From Lanius collurio (lineage: Eukaryota > Chordata > Aves > Passeriformes > Laniidae): DNA of 64,000 nucleotides. The notes below the pieces were generated by a model. That model ran no database searches and was not told the origin of the DNA. It saw only the letters and a list, made by a program, of their open reading frames with translations. Position 1 is the first letter of the stretch; each line of letters begins with the position of its first letter. The position numbers and the translations under genes were made by a program. The DNA lies in contig JACBWW010000008.1 of assembly GCA_020086605.1 (NCBI GenBank), forward strand, positions 21,307,372 through 21,371,371, in the 5' to 3' direction. This document shows positions 62,501-64,000 of this stretch, piece after piece.

Positions 62501-64000
62501 TTTAATGACACAGTCATCCATCGCATAATTCTTGCCCACATTCATGCTTTTCTTCTCTTAATCCACTTTATGGAGTAATGGAAATAAATTGCCATATGAC
62601 TAGACATTTTTAGGCCTTTTTATCGGGTCTCATCACTCCAGAGCACTTTCTACACAAACAATCTATTTCTTAAATGCATTACTCTGTGAAAAACATGTAT
62701 TTTTGGGACAATAGCATAAATTATGAATGAGAAAGAAGGAGATTAGAACTTTTAACTTTACCTATTTCATCATTATGTAGACATAAGTGTTAACCTTAAA
62801 ATATTTTAACTTAAGTCTAAGAAGACAGATGGCTGATGAGAATACATTATTTATGAATGAGTTTTCATCAGAATACACAACAGGTAGAAAGGAATTGCAC
62901 TATTTTCTTGCTTTTTAATGAAATTATGTGTGAGAGAGCATATTCAAGTGTTAAATTCTGCTCTGAGTCATAATGATATACAACAATTAATTAAATATTT
63001 TCTCTATATTCACATAGGAAAAATACTGCAAATTAAAACTCGTCATTTGAATACATCTCTGAAAGTGCTATAAACTTTAAAATGCTTTTTTAATAATTTG
63101 TTTAAAGAGAAGTGTGCTATTATCCTCTTTTGTGAAATAAATAGCCATAATGAAAAAAATATTGTTTGGAGGCCACTCCAAAACTGTAGAAAGAGCTCTA
63201 CACTGTATTTTTTTATTTTGTATTTTTTTATACTTTAAAAAATGATGTTTGTATTTTTGTATTGTGTATGTCTCCTCCTCAAATATCTCAATTTATGCAA
63301 TTAGCCCAAAGATTTTTCAATGTGAAACTCAGTATTGACTACTAAGTGTTTCTGCATTAAAAATATAGAATAGTTTGAAAACAGTGATCAAATTTTTTTA
63401 AAAAAACAACAGGAAGCATATTTAAAACAGAGAATGTAATTCACAGGTTTTTTTAAGATCTTTCCTTATCCTGAAGAACTAAGGGAAAACCATATTTTTC
63501 AGGACTCTTGCCTTTTCAAAATTGTAGCTAGTATAGCTTTGTTCAAAGATCATTGAAAATTCAATTCAATACATTACTAAAATTGTGTAGAGATGTCCGC
63601 ATCTATACCACATAAAATATGTAGCAATTTTATGTGAATAACCCTACAGCATGTTACAATTTCTGCTTTCAGTTTTTCTGTTCATTAAATTTGTAGGAGT
63701 TTTTATACTATTTTTAAACAAATGTTTTATTTGTGGAACTTGTTTTCTCATTTTTACAAGATTTATTAAGGAGCAGATAGTTTTATTAGACCAACATAAG
63801 ACAAGCTCATGAACTTTTTTTGAGAAAACTATTAGGTAAATTTGATATAACCTTAAAAACAAAGGGAAATAGAAAACAGTTCATATGAACAACATCTTCT
63901 AGGATACATTTGCCAATCTGTAAACACTTGGTAACTATACTATGAATGTTTATTTATATAAAATATATGTATGGCTTGCCATCATCAATCTGTGTTCCTA
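59528..64000. other. Non-coding stretch, no gene seen
   Basis: AT-rich unique sequence with a (TA)n tract at 60155-60173. The open frames 61022-61303 (plus) and 63644-63862 (minus) are isolated and without domains. Section 62430-62660 is more complex in composition and contains homeodomain-type words (TTTTAATGTTTAATGAC, about 62492), resembling a conserved non-coding element; this is not testable here. Confidence 0.6.
60155..60173. repeat. (TA)n microsatellite
   Basis: A 19-base alternating TA run within a longer AT-rich patch beginning near 60140. Confidence 0.9.

Overview
The window looks like AT-rich, non-coding DNA from a bird, either intergenic or inside a very large intron. The evidence is the repeat content. 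There are seven 5'-truncated chicken-repeat-1 (CR1) LINE copies that carry the typical CR1 tail wording, plus one much older CR1 copy. There are also solo LTRs with 5- or 6-bp target-site duplications and a beta-retrovirus-like (ERVK-type) gag remnant. The species cannot be told from the sequence. I found no host protein-coding gene, tRNA, rRNA or snRNA. Essentially every open frame of 60 codons or more is either chance or part of a transposable element.

Layout. From 1 to about 31.6 kb the sequence is nearly free of recognisable transposons. It holds simple repeats, small palindromes, a 53-bp tandem duplication, two patches that resemble very old amniote repeats, and several stretches whose texture resembles conserved non-coding elements. 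From 31.6 to 47.8 kb repeats are dense: an ancient CR1 (31.63-32.46 kb), a 290-bp solo LTR with TSD GATACA (32799-33088), a 1.55-kb CR1 with a broken reverse transcriptase (33.6-35.2 kb), and a 1608-bp solo LTR on the minus strand with TSD CTGAA (35190-36797). These are followed by an LTR-like segment (about 40.2-40.6 kb), two abutting CR1 3' ends (40.9-41.9 kb), and a 1455-bp solo LTR of the same long family on the plus strand with TSD ATGTA (42217-43671). The block ends with a 431-bp solo LTR with TSD CCCTTC (44009-44439) and a truncated ERVK-like provirus on the minus strand (45.8-47.83 kb) with LTR, tRNA-Lys-type primer binding site, splice donor and frameshifted gag.

From 47.8 to 64 kb the sequence is again mostly unique. 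It contains a (CA)n tract, one minus-strand CR1, three plus-strand CR1 tails, an assembly gap (N, 52430-52752) and small inverted repeats.

No gene system works here; the window is a record of retrotransposon insertions. The most notable points are the two divergent copies of a long LTR family that carries an internal GC/CpG-rich module, the gag-bearing provirus fragment, and the sharp contrast between the transposon-poor first half and the retroelement-rich middle. I did not find evidence for a new molecular system.
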